Translations under genes and position numbers: made by a program
Assembly (NCBI RefSeq): GCF_000741165.1
Contig: NZ_JGYN01000036.1
Span: 37 to 38,232 of the forward strand
Direction: 5' to 3'
Length of the DNA: 38,196 nt
Source: Bifidobacterium biavatii DSM 23969
GTDB taxonomy: Bacteria; Actinomycetota; Actinomycetes; Actinomycetales; Bifidobacteriaceae
Notes under the pieces: model-generated
Databases searched by the model: none
What the model was told of the DNA's origin: nothing
Seen by the model: only the letters and a program-made list of their open reading frames with translations
Shown here: positions 1-9,671 of the stretch, in pieces
How positions within the stretch are numbered: the stretch's first letter is position 1
How the letters are laid out: every line of letters starts with the position of its first letter

Positions 1-1
1 A

Positions 2-3000
2 ACCGTCGCGTCGCTGCGTTCCTGGTACGACGGCGACCCGAACGACATCACGCAGCTCGAAGCGTGGGAGACGCTGCCGCACGAACGGCTCAGCCCCCGC
101 GCCGACACCGTCGCCAGCCGCATGGCCGTCTTCCGCCGGCTCACGCATCCGGACGCGTCCAACCCCATGTTCGGTCCCATCCGCATCCTCGTCATGCCGG
201 TTCGTTCGCTCATCCAGCCGGTCGTCAAGGGACTCGGCGACGTCGAACCGCTCGTCTTCACGCAAGGTGAGGAACTGCCGCTCGACGAGGCGTCCGCACG
301 ACTTGTCGAAAACGCGTACACGCGCGTCGACCTCGTCATGGACCGCGGCGAATTCGCCGTGCGCGGCGGCATCATCGACGTCTTCCCGCCCACGGCGCCG
401 CACCCGGTGCGCATCGAATTCTTCGGCGACGAGATCGACACGATCAGGGAATTCCATGCCTCCGACCAGCGCACATACGGCGACGGCATCAAGACCATCT
501 GGGCCACGCCCTGCCGCGAACTGCAGCTCACGCAGGCCGTGCGCGACCGGGCGAAGAGCCTGATCGGCCGCATCCCCAACGCCGATGACATGCTCGAATC
601 CATCGCCAACGCGATTCCCGTCGAAGGCATGGAATCGCTCATGCCGGCACTCATCGACGACATGGAACCCGTCTCGGGCATGTTCGACCAGCATGCGCTC
701 GTCATGCTGTCCGATCCGGAAAAACTGCGCCGCGCCGCCGAGGACCTCGCGAAAACCGCGAACGAATTCCTCGCCGCCAGCTGGCACGTCGCCGCATCCG
801 GCCACGGCGCGGGAGCCCCGATCACGTTCGATCAGGCCAGCTTCCTCGACTTCGAGGAGACGGTCAGCGCGCTCGCGTATTCCAGCCACGACGTGTGGAA
901 ACTGTCCAGTTTCGGTGTGGACGCGAGCATGCCGAACCACGTGCAGCTGTCCGCACGCACGCCCGGCGAATACCGCGGCGACGAGGCGAAGGCCGCGGCC
1001 GGCATCGAAGGCCTGATCGACGCCGGCTACCATGTCACCGTCACCGCCGCCGCGCAGGGCACGCTCGCCAGGCTCAAGCGCGCGATCAACGAAACCGGCA
1101 TCGCCACGTTCGACGTGATCCGCTCGCAGGCCATCGACGGCTTCGTCGACGAACCCGCCAAAACCGCGCTGCTCACCGAACGCGACCTGACCGGCCGCTC
1201 GTCCGCCGCCGGCGTCGCGAAAACGCCGAAACGCCGCCGCAAGGCCATCGACCTGATGGAGCTCAAGCCCGGTGACTTCGTCGTGCACGAGCAGCACGGC
1301 ATCGGCCGGTTCATTGGCATGAAACAGCGCGAAATCGGCGCGGGCAGAAACAAAAGCACGCGCGAGTACCTCGTGCTCGAATACGCGCCGAGCAAACGCG
1401 GTGCGCCCGCCGACAAGCTGTTCATTCCCACCGACCAGCTCGACCAGATCAGCAAGTACATCGGCGCGGAAGTCCCCAAGCTCAACAAGCTCGGCGGCTC
1501 CGATTGGGCCGAAACCAAGGCGAAAGCGCGCAAGCACGTGCACGAGATCGCCGAGGATCTGGTGAAGCTCTATTCTGCTCGCCAGCGTACGCCCGGCTTT
1601 GCGTTCAGCCCAGACACCCCGTGGCAGAAGGAGCTGGAGGACGCGTTCCCGTACCAGGAGACCGCCGACCAGCTGACCACGATCGACGAGGTTAAGGCCG
1701 ACATGGAAAAGCCGGTGCCGATGGACCGTCTGATCTGCGGCGACGTCGGTTTCGGCAAGACCGAGATCGCCGTGCGCGCCGCATTCAAGGCGATCCAGGA
1801 CGGCAAACAGGTGGCCGTGCTCGTGCCGACCACGCTGCTCGTCCAGCAGCATTACGAGACGTTCACCGAACGCTACGAGGGTTTCCCGGTCACGGTCGCG
1901 GCGATGAGCCGCTTCCAGACGACCAAGGAGATCAACGAGACGATCGAGGGACTCGAATCCGGTGCGGTCGACGTGGTGATCGGCACGCACAAGCTGCTCA
2001 ACCCGAAGATCAAGTTCAAGGATCTCGGCCTCGTCATCATCGACGAGGAGCAGCGTTTCGGTGTTGAGCACAAGGAAACGTTGAAGGCGCTGCGCACGAA
2101 CGTGGACGTGCTGTCGCTGTCCGCGACGCCTATCCCGCGCACGCTCGAAATGGCCGTGACCGGCATCCGCGAGATGTCGACGCTCGCGACCCCGCCCGAG
2201 GATCGTCTGCCGGTGCTCACGTATGTCGGCGCGTACGAGGACGCGCAGGTCACCGCGGCCGTGCGGCGCGAGCTGCTGCGCGGCGGCCAGGTGTTCTACG
2301 TGCACAACCGTGTGCAGGACATCTCGAAGATCGCGGCGAAGATCCACGAGCTCGTGCCCGAGGCGCGCGTCGGCATCGCGCACGGCAAGATGGGTGAGAA
2401 GCAGCTCGACCAGATCATCCGCGACTTCTGGCATCGCGACATCGACGTGCTCGTGTGCACGACGATCATTGAAACCGGATTGGATATTTCCAACGCGAAC
2501 ACGCTGATCGTCGACCACGCCGACAAGTTCGGCCTCTCACAATTACACCAGTTGCGCGGACGCGTCGGCCGAGGACGGGAGCGCGCGTACGCGTACTTCC
2601 TGTACGATCCAACCAAGCCGATGACCCAGCAGTCGCACGACCGTCTTGCCACCATCGCGCAGAACACGGCGCTCGGCTCCGGCTTCGACGTGGCCATGAA
2701 GGACCTGGAACTGCGCGGCACCGGCAACCTGCTCGGCGACGAGCAGTCCGGGCACATCGAAGGCGTCGGCTTCGACCTGTACATCCGCATGGTCTCGGAG
2801 GCGGTCGAGGCGTACAAGGCACCCGAGCAGAGCGTCGAACCACTGGCGGTGACCATCGATCTGCCGATCGAAGCGTCGATTCCGGTCGACTACATCGACT
2901 CCGACAAGCTGCGACTCGAAGCGTACCGCAAGCTCGCCGCCGCCCACACTGAGGACGACCTGCGCGAACTGGCGGAGGAACTCACGGACCGCTACGGCAA

Positions 3001-3328
3001 GCTGCCCGAGGAGTTCGAGACGCTGTTCGGCGTGGCCAGGCTGCGCATGAAGGCCCGCAAACTCGGCATTTCGGAGATCATCGCGCAGGGCAGGAACGTG
3101 CGCGTCGGCAAGATCGACCCGCCCGAGTCGATTCAGATGCGCATCAACCGCATCTACAAGGGAGCCCAGTACCGTGCGCTCACGCACACGTACCTGATCC
3201 CTGCCCCCTTCGCCGGCTCGCTCGGCAGCGGCCCCATGAGCGGCGAAATGGTTATGGACTGGACCAGCGACCTCCTCAACGACTTCGCGTGGACAACGCC
3301 GTCAAGCAAACGGCAGAGCCGTTTGTAG
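2..3328 (+). CDS. mfd: Transcription-repair coupling factor Mfd (5'-truncated by window)
   Basis: ATP-dependent translocase that removes stalled RNA polymerase at DNA lesions and recruits UvrA. The frame is open from the first base. Its opening residues (ETLPHERLSPRADTV) match the UvrB-like N-terminal module of Mfd, so the true start lies upstream of the window; 1108 codons are visible. The RNA-polymerase-interacting module is seen near nt 1265-1330 (LKPGDFVVHEQHGIGRF). The helicase core follows: Walker A GDVGFGKT at nt 1739-1762, DEEQRFG at nt 2041-2061, SATPIPRTLEMA near nt 2120-2155, and a GRVGRGRERAYAYF motif VI near nt 2555-2605. The C-terminal regulatory (TRCF) domain is complete. The last codons and the TAG stop lie inside a nested inverted repeat. 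The downstream gene is convergent. Confidence 0.97.
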   Translation, partial: TVASLRSWYDGDPNDITQLEAWETLPHERLSPRADTVASRMAVFRRLTHPDASNPMFGPIRILVMPVRSLIQPVVKGLGDVEPLVFTQGEELPLDEASARLVENAYTRVDLVMDRGEFAVRGGIIDVFPPTAPHPVRIEFFGDEIDTIREFHASDQRTYGDGIKTIWATPCRELQLTQAVRDRAKSLIGRIPNADDMLESIANAIPVEGMESLMPALIDDMEPVSGMFDQHALVMLSDPEKLRRAAEDLAKTANEFLAASWHVAASGHGAGAPITFDQASFLDFEETVSALAYSSHDVWKLSSFGVDASMPNHVQLSARTPGEYRGDEAKAAAGIEGLIDAGYHVTVTAAAQGTLARLKRAINETGIATFDVIRSQAIDGFVDEPAKTALLTERDLTGRSSAAGVAKTPKRRRKAIDLMELKPGDFVVHEQHGIGRFIGMKQREIGAGRNKSTREYLVLEYAPSKRGAPADKLFIPTDQLDQISKYIGAEVPKLNKLGGSDWAETKAKARKHVHEIAEDLVKLYSARQRTPGFAFSPDTPWQKELEDAFPYQETADQLTTIDEVKADMEKPVPMDRLICGDVGFGKTEIAVRAAFKAIQDGKQVAVLVPTTLLVQQHYETFTERYEGFPVTVAAMSRFQTTKEINETIEGLESGAVDVVIGTHKLLNPKIKFKDLGLVIIDEEQRFGVEHKETLKALRTNVDVLSLSATPIPRTLEMAVTGIREMSTLATPPEDRLPVLTYVGAYEDAQVTAAVRRELLRGGQVFYVHNRVQDISKIAAKIHELVPEARVGIAHGKMGEKQLDQIIRDFWHRDIDVLVCTTIIETGLDISNANTLIVDHADKFGLSQLHQLRGRVGRGRERAYAYFLYDPTKPMTQQSHDRLATIAQNTALGSGFDVAMKDLELRGTGNLLGDEQSGHIEGVGFDLYIRMVSEAVEAYKAPEQSVEPLAVTIDLPIEASIPVDYIDSDKLRLEAYRKLAAAHTEDDLRELAEELTDRYGKLPEEFETLFGVARLRMKARKLGISEIIAQGRNVRVGKIDPPESIQMRINRIYKGAQYRALTHTYLIPAPFAGSLGSGPMSGEMVMDWTSDLLNDFAWTTPSSKRQSRL

Positions 3329-3335
3329 GCGTTGT
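3293..3335. terminator. Nested hairpin spanning the mfd stop codon
   Basis: Outer arms ACAACGCC (3293-3300) and GGCGTTGT (3328-3335) enclose an inner stem CAAACGGC (3307-3314) / GCCGTTTG (3318-3325) with a 3-nt loop. No U-tract follows on either strand, so termination is an inference. The convergent lipoprotein gene ends 104 bp downstream. Confidence 0.45.
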
Positions 3336-3438
3336 GCGAGCCGACAGGCGAGTCAGCAAGGCGCGGCCGCAGGCCGTCCGAAATTGCAGGACCGCCGGCG
3401 TCGGACAAAGCGGCGTCTCGTGGAGATTGCCGTCGCGG

Positions 3439-4041
3439 TCAGGCGCCGGTCAGGCCGAGTCGGGCCGCAATGTCGTCGGTGAGACGGAGCGAGCCATCTG
3501 CGTTCGCGGAGGCGGCCGGCTCGCGTTTGACTGCGTCGGTGACGGGGAACGTGCTGAGCGCGGGCGTCAGCTGCGCGTATGTGCCGTCGTGGTAAGAAAG
3601 GAAGAACACGTACTCGCCGCCGACGGTGAGCTTGCCTGCGCCGGAGCCGGAAGCGGTATAGCCGTGCATGCTGATGACGTCTCCGGATTGCGGCAGTCCG
3701 TCCGTGGAATCCGCGTCGTTGCCGTTGATGGTGCCGAGCACCTCGGCCTTGATCGTGGTGTCATAGCCGGTATCCCGCGTAGGCGGCTTGGCGCATGAGG
3801 TGATGCGTGCGTAGACGATCCGGTCGGACGACGCCGTCAGATCCTCGATCGAGTCGTACCACGGCCAATCGTATTGCGTCTGCGAATCGCGTCCCTTGCA
3901 TGTGCTGTCGGTGGCCGTGCCGGTCTGCGACGGCGTGGCGGACGGTGCGCCGCAGCCGGCAAGTCCCGTGCACAGCAACATCGCGGTCAGTGCTGCGACG
4001 GAACGGATGATGCGCGACGAATGTGCGGTGAGGTTGTTCAT
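3439..4041 (-). CDS. Putative secreted lipoprotein of unknown function
   Basis: A 200-residue protein with a classical lipoprotein signal peptide: basic N-region (R10, R13), hydrophobic stretch 15-26 and lipobox LAGC with Cys30 as the lipidation site, followed by a Ser/Thr/Pro/Ala linker. The mature part contains a motif-like YDSIEDLTASSDRIVYARI segment and a probable beta-rich region. I recognise no enzyme or binding family. The ATG start at 4041 is well supported by an AAAGGAG Shine-Dalgarno a few bases upstream. It is a single gene, convergent with mfd and divergent from the acetyltransferase gene. It is expected to be anchored on the outer face of the membrane. Function unknown. Confidence 0.85.
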   Translation of the reverse strand: MNNLTAHSSRIIRSVAALTAMLLCTGLAGCGAPSATPSQTGTATDSTCKGRDSQTQYDWPWYDSIEDLTASSDRIVYARITSCAKPPTRDTGYDTTIKAEVLGTINGNDADSTDGLPQSGDVISMHGYTASGSGAGKLTVGGEYVFFLSYHDGTYAQLTPALSTFPVTDAVKREPAASANADGSLRLTDDIAARLGLTGA

Positions 4042-4140
4042 GACGACTCCTTTGTCCCGCGGAACCCGGTATGGGTTCTTTCCTGTCTTCTATTGTCCGC
4101 CGGTCGACGTGCCGAAGCGAGCGTCCGTAATGCCGCGCAT

Positions 4141-4146
4141 TACACT
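4141..4146 (+). promoter_or_regulatory. Probable -10 element of a leaderless acetyltransferase transcript
   Basis: TACACT lies 8 nt before the ATG at 4155. No Shine-Dalgarno sequence is visible in that gap, so transcription would start at or next to the start codon. No good -35 is seen. Confidence 0.45.
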
Positions 4147-4154
4147 GAACGGTT

Positions 4155-4724
4155 ATGAGCAACGAACCTGATGACGTGATCAATGATGACGTGATCAATA
4201 AGAGAGTCGGAAACGTCGACGGCCGTGAACCGCAGCTTGCCGCGGCCGGCATGCGTATCCGCCGCGCCGAGGCGCGCGACATTCCGCAGCTGCACAAGCT
4301 GCTGCGCGAGGTGCTGGAAGTGCATCACCGGGGTCGTCCGGACCTGTTCAACACCGGCGTGACCAAGTACACGGACGACGAGCTGACGGGGATCGTCTCG
4401 AATGATGAGACGCCGGTGTTCGGCGCGTTTGCGGACGACGACGAGACGCTGTACGGCTACGCGTTCTGCGTGTTCGAGCGTCATGCCGACAGTCATATTC
4501 TTACCGATATCACGACGCTGTACATCGACGACATCTGCGTGGACGAGGCGGCGCGCGGCCGGCGCGTCGGCACCGCGCTGTACCGGCATGTGCTCGATTT
4601 CGCGCGGGGTGCCGGCTGCTACAACGTGACGCTCAACGTGTGGTCGTGCAACCCCGGGGCGCAGGCGTTCTACGAGCGCATGGGGCTCAAGCCGTATAAG
4701 GTGGGTATGGAGCAGATCCTGTAG
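4155..4724 (+). CDS. GNAT-family N-acetyltransferase (RimI-like)
   Basis: A 189-residue protein that probably transfers an acetyl group from acetyl-CoA to an amine or protein N-terminus; the substrate is unknown. The GNAT fold begins at MRIRRAEARDIPQL (residue 33). The acetyl-CoA binding motif A is seen as DDICVDEAARGRRVGTALY, and the C-terminal NPGAQAFYERMGLKPY is typical of the family. The first 32 residues precede the domain and include a perfect in-frame 15-bp tandem duplication (4170-4184 and 4185-4199) encoding DDVIN twice. A start at the internal ATG 4251 would remove this extension, but a TACACT -10 placed 8 nt before 4155 favours the longer, possibly leaderless form. It is monocistronic. 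Confidence 0.88.
   Translation: MSNEPDDVINDDVINKRVGNVDGREPQLAAAGMRIRRAEARDIPQLHKLLREVLEVHHRGRPDLFNTGVTKYTDDELTGIVSNDETPVFGAFADDDETLYGYAFCVFERHADSHILTDITTLYIDDICVDEAARGRRVGTALYRHVLDFARGAGCYNVTLNVWSCNPGAQAFYERMGLKPYKVGMEQIL
4170..4199 (+). repeat. 15-bp perfect tandem duplication inside the GNAT gene
   Basis: GATGACGTGATCAAT occurs twice head to tail, in frame, adding the pentapeptide DDVIN twice to the N-terminal extension. The unit is a multiple of three, so copy-number change would keep the frame. Confidence 0.9.
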
Positions 4725-4737
4725 CGGCGTCGGCGGC

Positions 4738-4767
4738 GGGCCGAGTACGGCCGGCCGCGCTCGGCCC
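4738..4767 (+). terminator. GC-rich hairpin after the GNAT gene
   Basis: GGGCCGAG (4738-4745) pairs with CTCGGCCC (4760-4767), with a GC-rich loop. It lacks a U-tract, so it is a weak or non-canonical terminator candidate. Confidence 0.4.
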
Positions 4768-4845
4768 GGAATGAACGGCGGTCTACCGGGCGGATGAATG
4801 CGCGTTGAACGTCGGATGAAGCCTGAATGCGGTGTCGTCACAACG

Positions 4846-4861
4846 ATGTGAGCGCTCACAT
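4846..4861. promoter_or_regulatory. LacI-family operator-like perfect palindrome upstream of eno
   Basis: ATGTGAGCGCTCACAT is a 16-bp perfect palindrome. Its core TGTGAGCGCTCACA equals the core of the symmetric lac operator, with the central CG typical of LacI-family sites. It lies about 60 bp upstream of the probable eno -10. That position fits activation, or regulation by a global LacI-type sugar regulator, better than simple blocking of the polymerase. Confidence 0.7.
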
Positions 4862-4911
4862 TTTCGTGTCGCATCCCCTTGCGTCTCGTCCATCAAACCC
4901 GGTATTCTTAA

Positions 4912-6246
<1,335 letters not shown>

Positions 6247-6301
6247 GTCGGACCGCGTGACACGGCACCTGGCTGTGTGACGCTCCGGTGATCGTTTGAC
6301 G

Positions 6302-6342
6302 CCCGCCGCATTCCCCAGTCGAATGCGGCGGGTATTTTTATT
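6302..6342 (+). terminator. Rho-independent terminator of eno
   Basis: A perfect 12-bp stem, CCCGCCGCATTC (6302-6313) and GAATGCGGCGGG (6321-6332), with a 7-nt loop, is followed by TATTTTTATT. Confidence 0.93.
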
Positions 6343-6346
6343 GCCT

Positions 6347-7045
6347 ATGAGTTCACGATCCGCCCGGGAACAGTCCGGCAACTCCGGAAAGGCGTCGAAA
6401 CCGTCACTATCGGCACGATCAGAAAAAACAGCAAAACCATTGAGAACATCGCCGAAATCAGCCAAAAACTCGAGAGCTACGAAGCAAACGGCGTCCCGCA
6501 CGCGTTCCGGTCGTACGCGCGGTGTGTCCGGTCCCAAAGCAAAAACGCGCAGCAGCGGTCCGATCGTATTCTTCGTCGCGCTGTTCATCGTCGCGCTCGG
6601 TTCCATCCAACTGCTGTCCACGCTGTACACGTACGCCATCGACCTGTCCGAGCTGAACGGACTCAAACGGCAGGAAGCCGCGCTCATCGCCAAAAAGCAG
6701 GAACTGGAAAACAGCATCGCCCGATGGAACGACGACGCATACGTCGCCGCACAGGCTCGCGAACGGCTCGGCTTCGTTTTTCCCGGCGAGCAGGCGGTCA
6801 CCGTGCTCCATCCCGAAGCGGTCACCGGCAAGACGCAAAGCGACAGCGACACCTCCTCGCACACCGATTCGGACAAGAAAACCCTGCCTTGGTATAGTGA
6901 ACTGGCCTATTCGATAGAAAAAGCGGACAGTTCCGACGCGGACTCATCCGCCAGCACGCAATCAGGCAAGACGAATCAGACGAACCGGGACAAGACGGAC
7001 ACCGCGACGACGGACACGACCAACGACAGCAAGAAGGACCAATGA
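6347..7045 (+). CDS. FtsB/DivIC-family septum formation initiator
   Basis: Small bitopic division protein that joins FtsL/FtsQ-type partners at the septum. From ATG 6347 it has 232 residues: a basic, Ser/Lys/Arg-rich cytoplasmic tail (1-70), one membrane helix (about 71-95, IVFFVALFIVALGSIQLLS) and a coiled coil (LKRQEAALIAKKQELENSI). Then comes the conserved AQARERLGFVFPGEQAV segment of the family, and finally a long Ser/Thr/Asp/Lys-rich low-complexity tail. An upstream in-frame TTG (6296) would start inside the eno terminator and is rejected. No Shine-Dalgarno is visible before 6347; TATTTT 8 nt upstream could serve a leaderless transcript. Its stop overlaps the start of the DUF501 gene by ATGA, so they are translationally coupled. 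Confidence 0.88.
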   Translation: MSSRSAREQSGNSGKASKPSLSARSEKTAKPLRTSPKSAKNSRATKQTASRTRSGRTRGVSGPKAKTRSSGPIVFFVALFIVALGSIQLLSTLYTYAIDLSELNGLKRQEAALIAKKQELENSIARWNDDAYVAAQARERLGFVFPGEQAVTVLHPEAVTGKTQSDSDTSSHTDSDKKTLPWYSELAYSIEKADSSDADSSASTQSGKTNQTNRDKTDTATTDTTNDSKKDQ

Positions 7046-7659
7046 CCGAAACGAACACCGCACAGACGACCGATACTGGAACGAATGCCGATGCCCTTGC
7101 ACCGTTCGCCGACGCCGCCAAAGCGCTCGTGGACCGCTGCATGGCCGAACCGGCCAACGAAGAGGACATCGCCATTGTTGAACGCCAGCTGGGGCGCTAC
7201 CCGCGCGGCATGGTCGCCGTCGGCGCACGCTGCGCATGCGGACGCCCGCTGGCCGTGATCACGCGTCCCATGCTGCCGGGAGGCATCCCGTTCCCCACTA
7301 CCTGCTACCTGACCAGTCCGGAAGCCGTGAAGGCCGCGTCGCACGTCGAAGCCGAGGGCGGCATGCGCGAGTACAACGAGCTGCTCGCATCCGACGAATC
7401 CGTGCGCGACGCGTATCACGACGCGCACCTGCGCTATCTTGCGTTCCGCCACGAACTCGCGCTGCGACTTGGCGACAGCGAGGAGCACATCGCCGACACC
7501 AGCGCCGGCGGCATGCCGACCCGCGTCAAATGCCTGCACGCGCTGCTTGCGCAGACGCTCGTTATGGGATCTGGCGTCAACCCGATTGGCGACCTGACGC
7601 TGGAACGCATCGTGGGCGAATTCAGCCCGACCGTCTGCCGCTGCTCGGTCGAGGACTGA
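7042..7659 (+). CDS. DUF501 family protein
   Basis: A 205-residue actinobacterial conserved protein of unknown function. The DUF501 signature is seen in DIAIVERQLGRYPRGMVAVGARCACGRPLAV (about residues 42-72), PGGIPFPTTCYLTSPEAVKAASHVEAEGGMREY, and the C-terminal GGMPTRVKCLHALLAQTLVMGSGVNPIGD. A CxC pair near the start of the domain (RCACG) and another at the very end (VCRCS) suggest metal binding or a redox role (inference). It overlaps ftsB by 4 bp and sits just before ppx, an order common in actinobacteria, which suggests a link to division or to polyphosphate/(p)ppGpp metabolism. It is cytosolic, with no membrane segment. Confidence 0.88.
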   Translation: MTETNTAQTTDTGTNADALAPFADAAKALVDRCMAEPANEEDIAIVERQLGRYPRGMVAVGARCACGRPLAVITRPMLPGGIPFPTTCYLTSPEAVKAASHVEAEGGMREYNELLASDESVRDAYHDAHLRYLAFRHELALRLGDSEEHIADTSAGGMPTRVKCLHALLAQTLVMGSGVNPIGDLTLERIVGEFSPTVCRCSVED

Positions 7660-7748
7660 ACCGGACAAGCTGGACGAACCACGCTGGCAACCGTCATATC
7701 ATCGAATACGGAACACCATACGGCATCAAGGCAGGGGAGAGGAACATT

Positions 7749-8756
7749 ATGAGCGAACCCGTCAAGCGTTCCGTGACCGTGGCCGGCATCGACTGCGGCA
7801 CGAACTCCATCCGTCTGAAAATCGCGCGCGTCGACGTCGACGGCATGCACGACATCGTGCCGCGCACGCTGCGCGTCATCCGACTCGGACAGGACGTCGA
7901 CAAAACGCACCGGTTCGCCGACGAGGCGCTCGAACGTGCCTATGCGGCCGCGCGCGAATTCGCCGGCATCCTCGCCGATCATCCGGTTGACGGCCTGCGT
8001 TTCGTCGCCACGTCCGCCACGCGCGACGCCGCCAACCGTGAGGAATTCGAAGACGGCATCGAATCCATCCTCGGCGTGCGTCCCGAAGTGATCCCCGGCA
8101 CCGAAGAGGCCGATCTGAGCTTCCTCGGCGCCACCAGCGTGGTTCCGCGCGACCTCGCCGCGCCGTTCCTGGTCGTGGACCTCGGCGGCGGCTCCACCGA
8201 ACTCGTGCTCGGCGGCGACGGCGTGCACGCGCCGGACACCAAGGTCGAAGCCGCGTTCTCGATGAACATCGGCTCCGTGCGCATGACCGAACGCCACCTG
8301 CACGCCGACCCGCCCACGCAGGCGCAGATCGACGAGGCCGTCGCCGACATCGACGAACACATCGACAAGGCGTTCTGCACGGTCCCCGCAGGCAGAGCGC
8401 GTACCATCATCGGCGTGTCCGGCACCGTGACCACCATGACCGCACTCACGCTGGGACTCAAGGAATACGACCATCGCGCGGTGGACGGCGTGCGCGTGCG
8501 CTACGAGGACGCCTACGCCGTTGACGACCGCTTCCTGCGCATGACGCGCGCCGAACGCGCCGAATACAAGACCATCCACCCCGGACGCATCGACGTGGTG
8601 GGCGGCGGAGCGCTCGTGTGGAGCCGCGTGCTTGCCAAGGTGTCCGAGGCGGCATTGGCCGACCACGGCGAGAAGATCGACACGTTCGTCGCCAGCGAGC
8701 ACGGACTGCTCGACGGCATCGTGCTTGACTACGGACGCCGGCTGCTCGCGGCCTGA
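7749..8756 (+). CDS. Ppx/GppA family exopolyphosphatase
   Basis: Hydrolyses terminal phosphate from polyphosphate or converts pppGpp to ppGpp; the two activities cannot be told apart here. At 335 residues it is the short actinobacterial form without an HD domain. The actin-like ATPase fold is shown by VAGIDCGTNSIRL near the N-terminus, the catalytic Glu region GTEEADLSFLGA, the phosphate-2 loop DLGGGSTELVLGG, and SGTVTTMTAL. The ATG start at 7749 is chosen from the purine-rich GGGGAGAGGAAC just upstream. The same frame stays open for 171 codons further upstream, but that stretch runs over the DUF501 gene. The gap to DUF501 is 89 bp, so it is probably in the same operon. Confidence 0.93.
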   Translation: MSEPVKRSVTVAGIDCGTNSIRLKIARVDVDGMHDIVPRTLRVIRLGQDVDKTHRFADEALERAYAAAREFAGILADHPVDGLRFVATSATRDAANREEFEDGIESILGVRPEVIPGTEEADLSFLGATSVVPRDLAAPFLVVDLGGGSTELVLGGDGVHAPDTKVEAAFSMNIGSVRMTERHLHADPPTQAQIDEAVADIDEHIDKAFCTVPAGRARTIIGVSGTVTTMTALTLGLKEYDHRAVDGVRVRYEDAYAVDDRFLRMTRAERAEYKTIHPGRIDVVGGGALVWSRVLAKVSEAALADHGEKIDTFVASEHGLLDGIVLDYGRRLLAA

Positions 8757-8840
8757 CGCGCGGCGGGCCCTTGTCGTTCCCACCGTTTTCACCGGATGTT
8801 CCCGGCAAATGGTCATGCAACGTATGAATGTGGGGGTAAC

Positions 8841-9584
8841 GTGAACAGTATGGAAAAGATGGATACCACAGAATCCGCCAAGCCGTCGCTGCTCGACGGC
8901 TGGAACGCGCCACCGAACCTGGTCACCTACTCGCGCATCGTGCTGGTCGTGATCTTCCTCGGCCTGTACATCGCCGCCGGCCCGTGGGGCGCGCAGAATT
9001 ACGCGATGCGCTGGGCGGCCGCGATCCTGTTCATCGTCGCCGCGTCCACCGACAAGCTCGACGGCTGGATGGCCCGCACGTTCAACCAGGTCACCGAACT
9101 CGGCAAGCTCATGGATCCCATCGCCGACAAGCTGCTTACGTGCGCCACGCTCGTGGTGGCCGCGGCGTTCGGTGAACTCGGCCCGACCGTGCTCGGCTGG
9201 GTCGTCGTCGCGTTGTTCCTGCTGCGCGAGGTCGGCATTACCGTCATGCGTTTCTTCGTGATCGACACGGGCGGCAAGGTCATTGCCGCCGCGTGGCCGG
9301 GCAAGCTCAAGACGCTGTTCCAGTGCATCGGCCTTGCCATGCTGCTTCTGCCGTTCTGGCAGTTCGCCGGCGGATCCGGCGACAACCCGATGTGGCTGAC
9401 CGTCTACCTGTTCCTCACCTACCTGATGATCTACGTGGCGCTCGTGCTGTGCCTGTACTCGGGCGGCGTGTACCTGGTCAACACGTTCGGCCACGGCAAG
9501 GGCGGCAAGAGCGGCGCGAACGATGCCGCCGGCAAGGCTGAGTCCGGGAAAGCCGCGTCCGGTGCCTCGACGAAAAGCAAGTGA
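8841..9584 (+). CDS. pgsA: CDP-diacylglycerol-glycerol-3-phosphate 3-phosphatidyltransferase
   Basis: Makes phosphatidylglycerophosphate, the committed step to phosphatidylglycerol and cardiolipin, in the membrane. It has 247 residues and several membrane helices. The CDP-alcohol phosphatidyltransferase motif is complete: DKLDGWMARTFNQVTELGKL, then MDPIADK (D-G-x2-A-R-x8-G-x3-D-x3-D). The C-terminus is a Gly/Lys/Ser/Ala-rich tail. The GTG at 8841 is preferred because GGGGG lies 4 nt upstream; ATG 8850 is the alternative. An upstream in-frame ATG at 8796 has no ribosome-binding site. A pgsA - cinA - clgR order is common in actinobacteria, which supports the assignment. Confidence 0.93.
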   Translation: MNSMEKMDTTESAKPSLLDGWNAPPNLVTYSRIVLVVIFLGLYIAAGPWGAQNYAMRWAAAILFIVAASTDKLDGWMARTFNQVTELGKLMDPIADKLLTCATLVVAAAFGELGPTVLGWVVVALFLLREVGITVMRFFVIDTGGKVIAAAWPGKLKTLFQCIGLAMLLLPFWQFAGGSGDNPMWLTVYLFLTYLMIYVALVLCLYSGGVYLVNTFGHGKGGKSGANDAAGKAESGKAASGASTKSK

Positions 9585-9671
9585 CGTTGCGTGCGTGGCG
9601 TCGCCCGTGACGGCGCTCATAGTGCCGTAACGTTGCCTTGGCGTCGCTCTGACGCCTGACGCTCAGTTTGA

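Noticed and set aside
6296..6346. TTG start giving 17 extra residues on FtsB/DivIC
   Set aside because: It would translate through the stem-loop of the eno terminator.
7236..7748. N-terminal extension of the Ppx/GppA frame
   Set aside because: 171 codons overlap the DUF501 gene in another frame and are Arg/Ala-rich; the family N-terminus and ribosome-binding site start at 7749.
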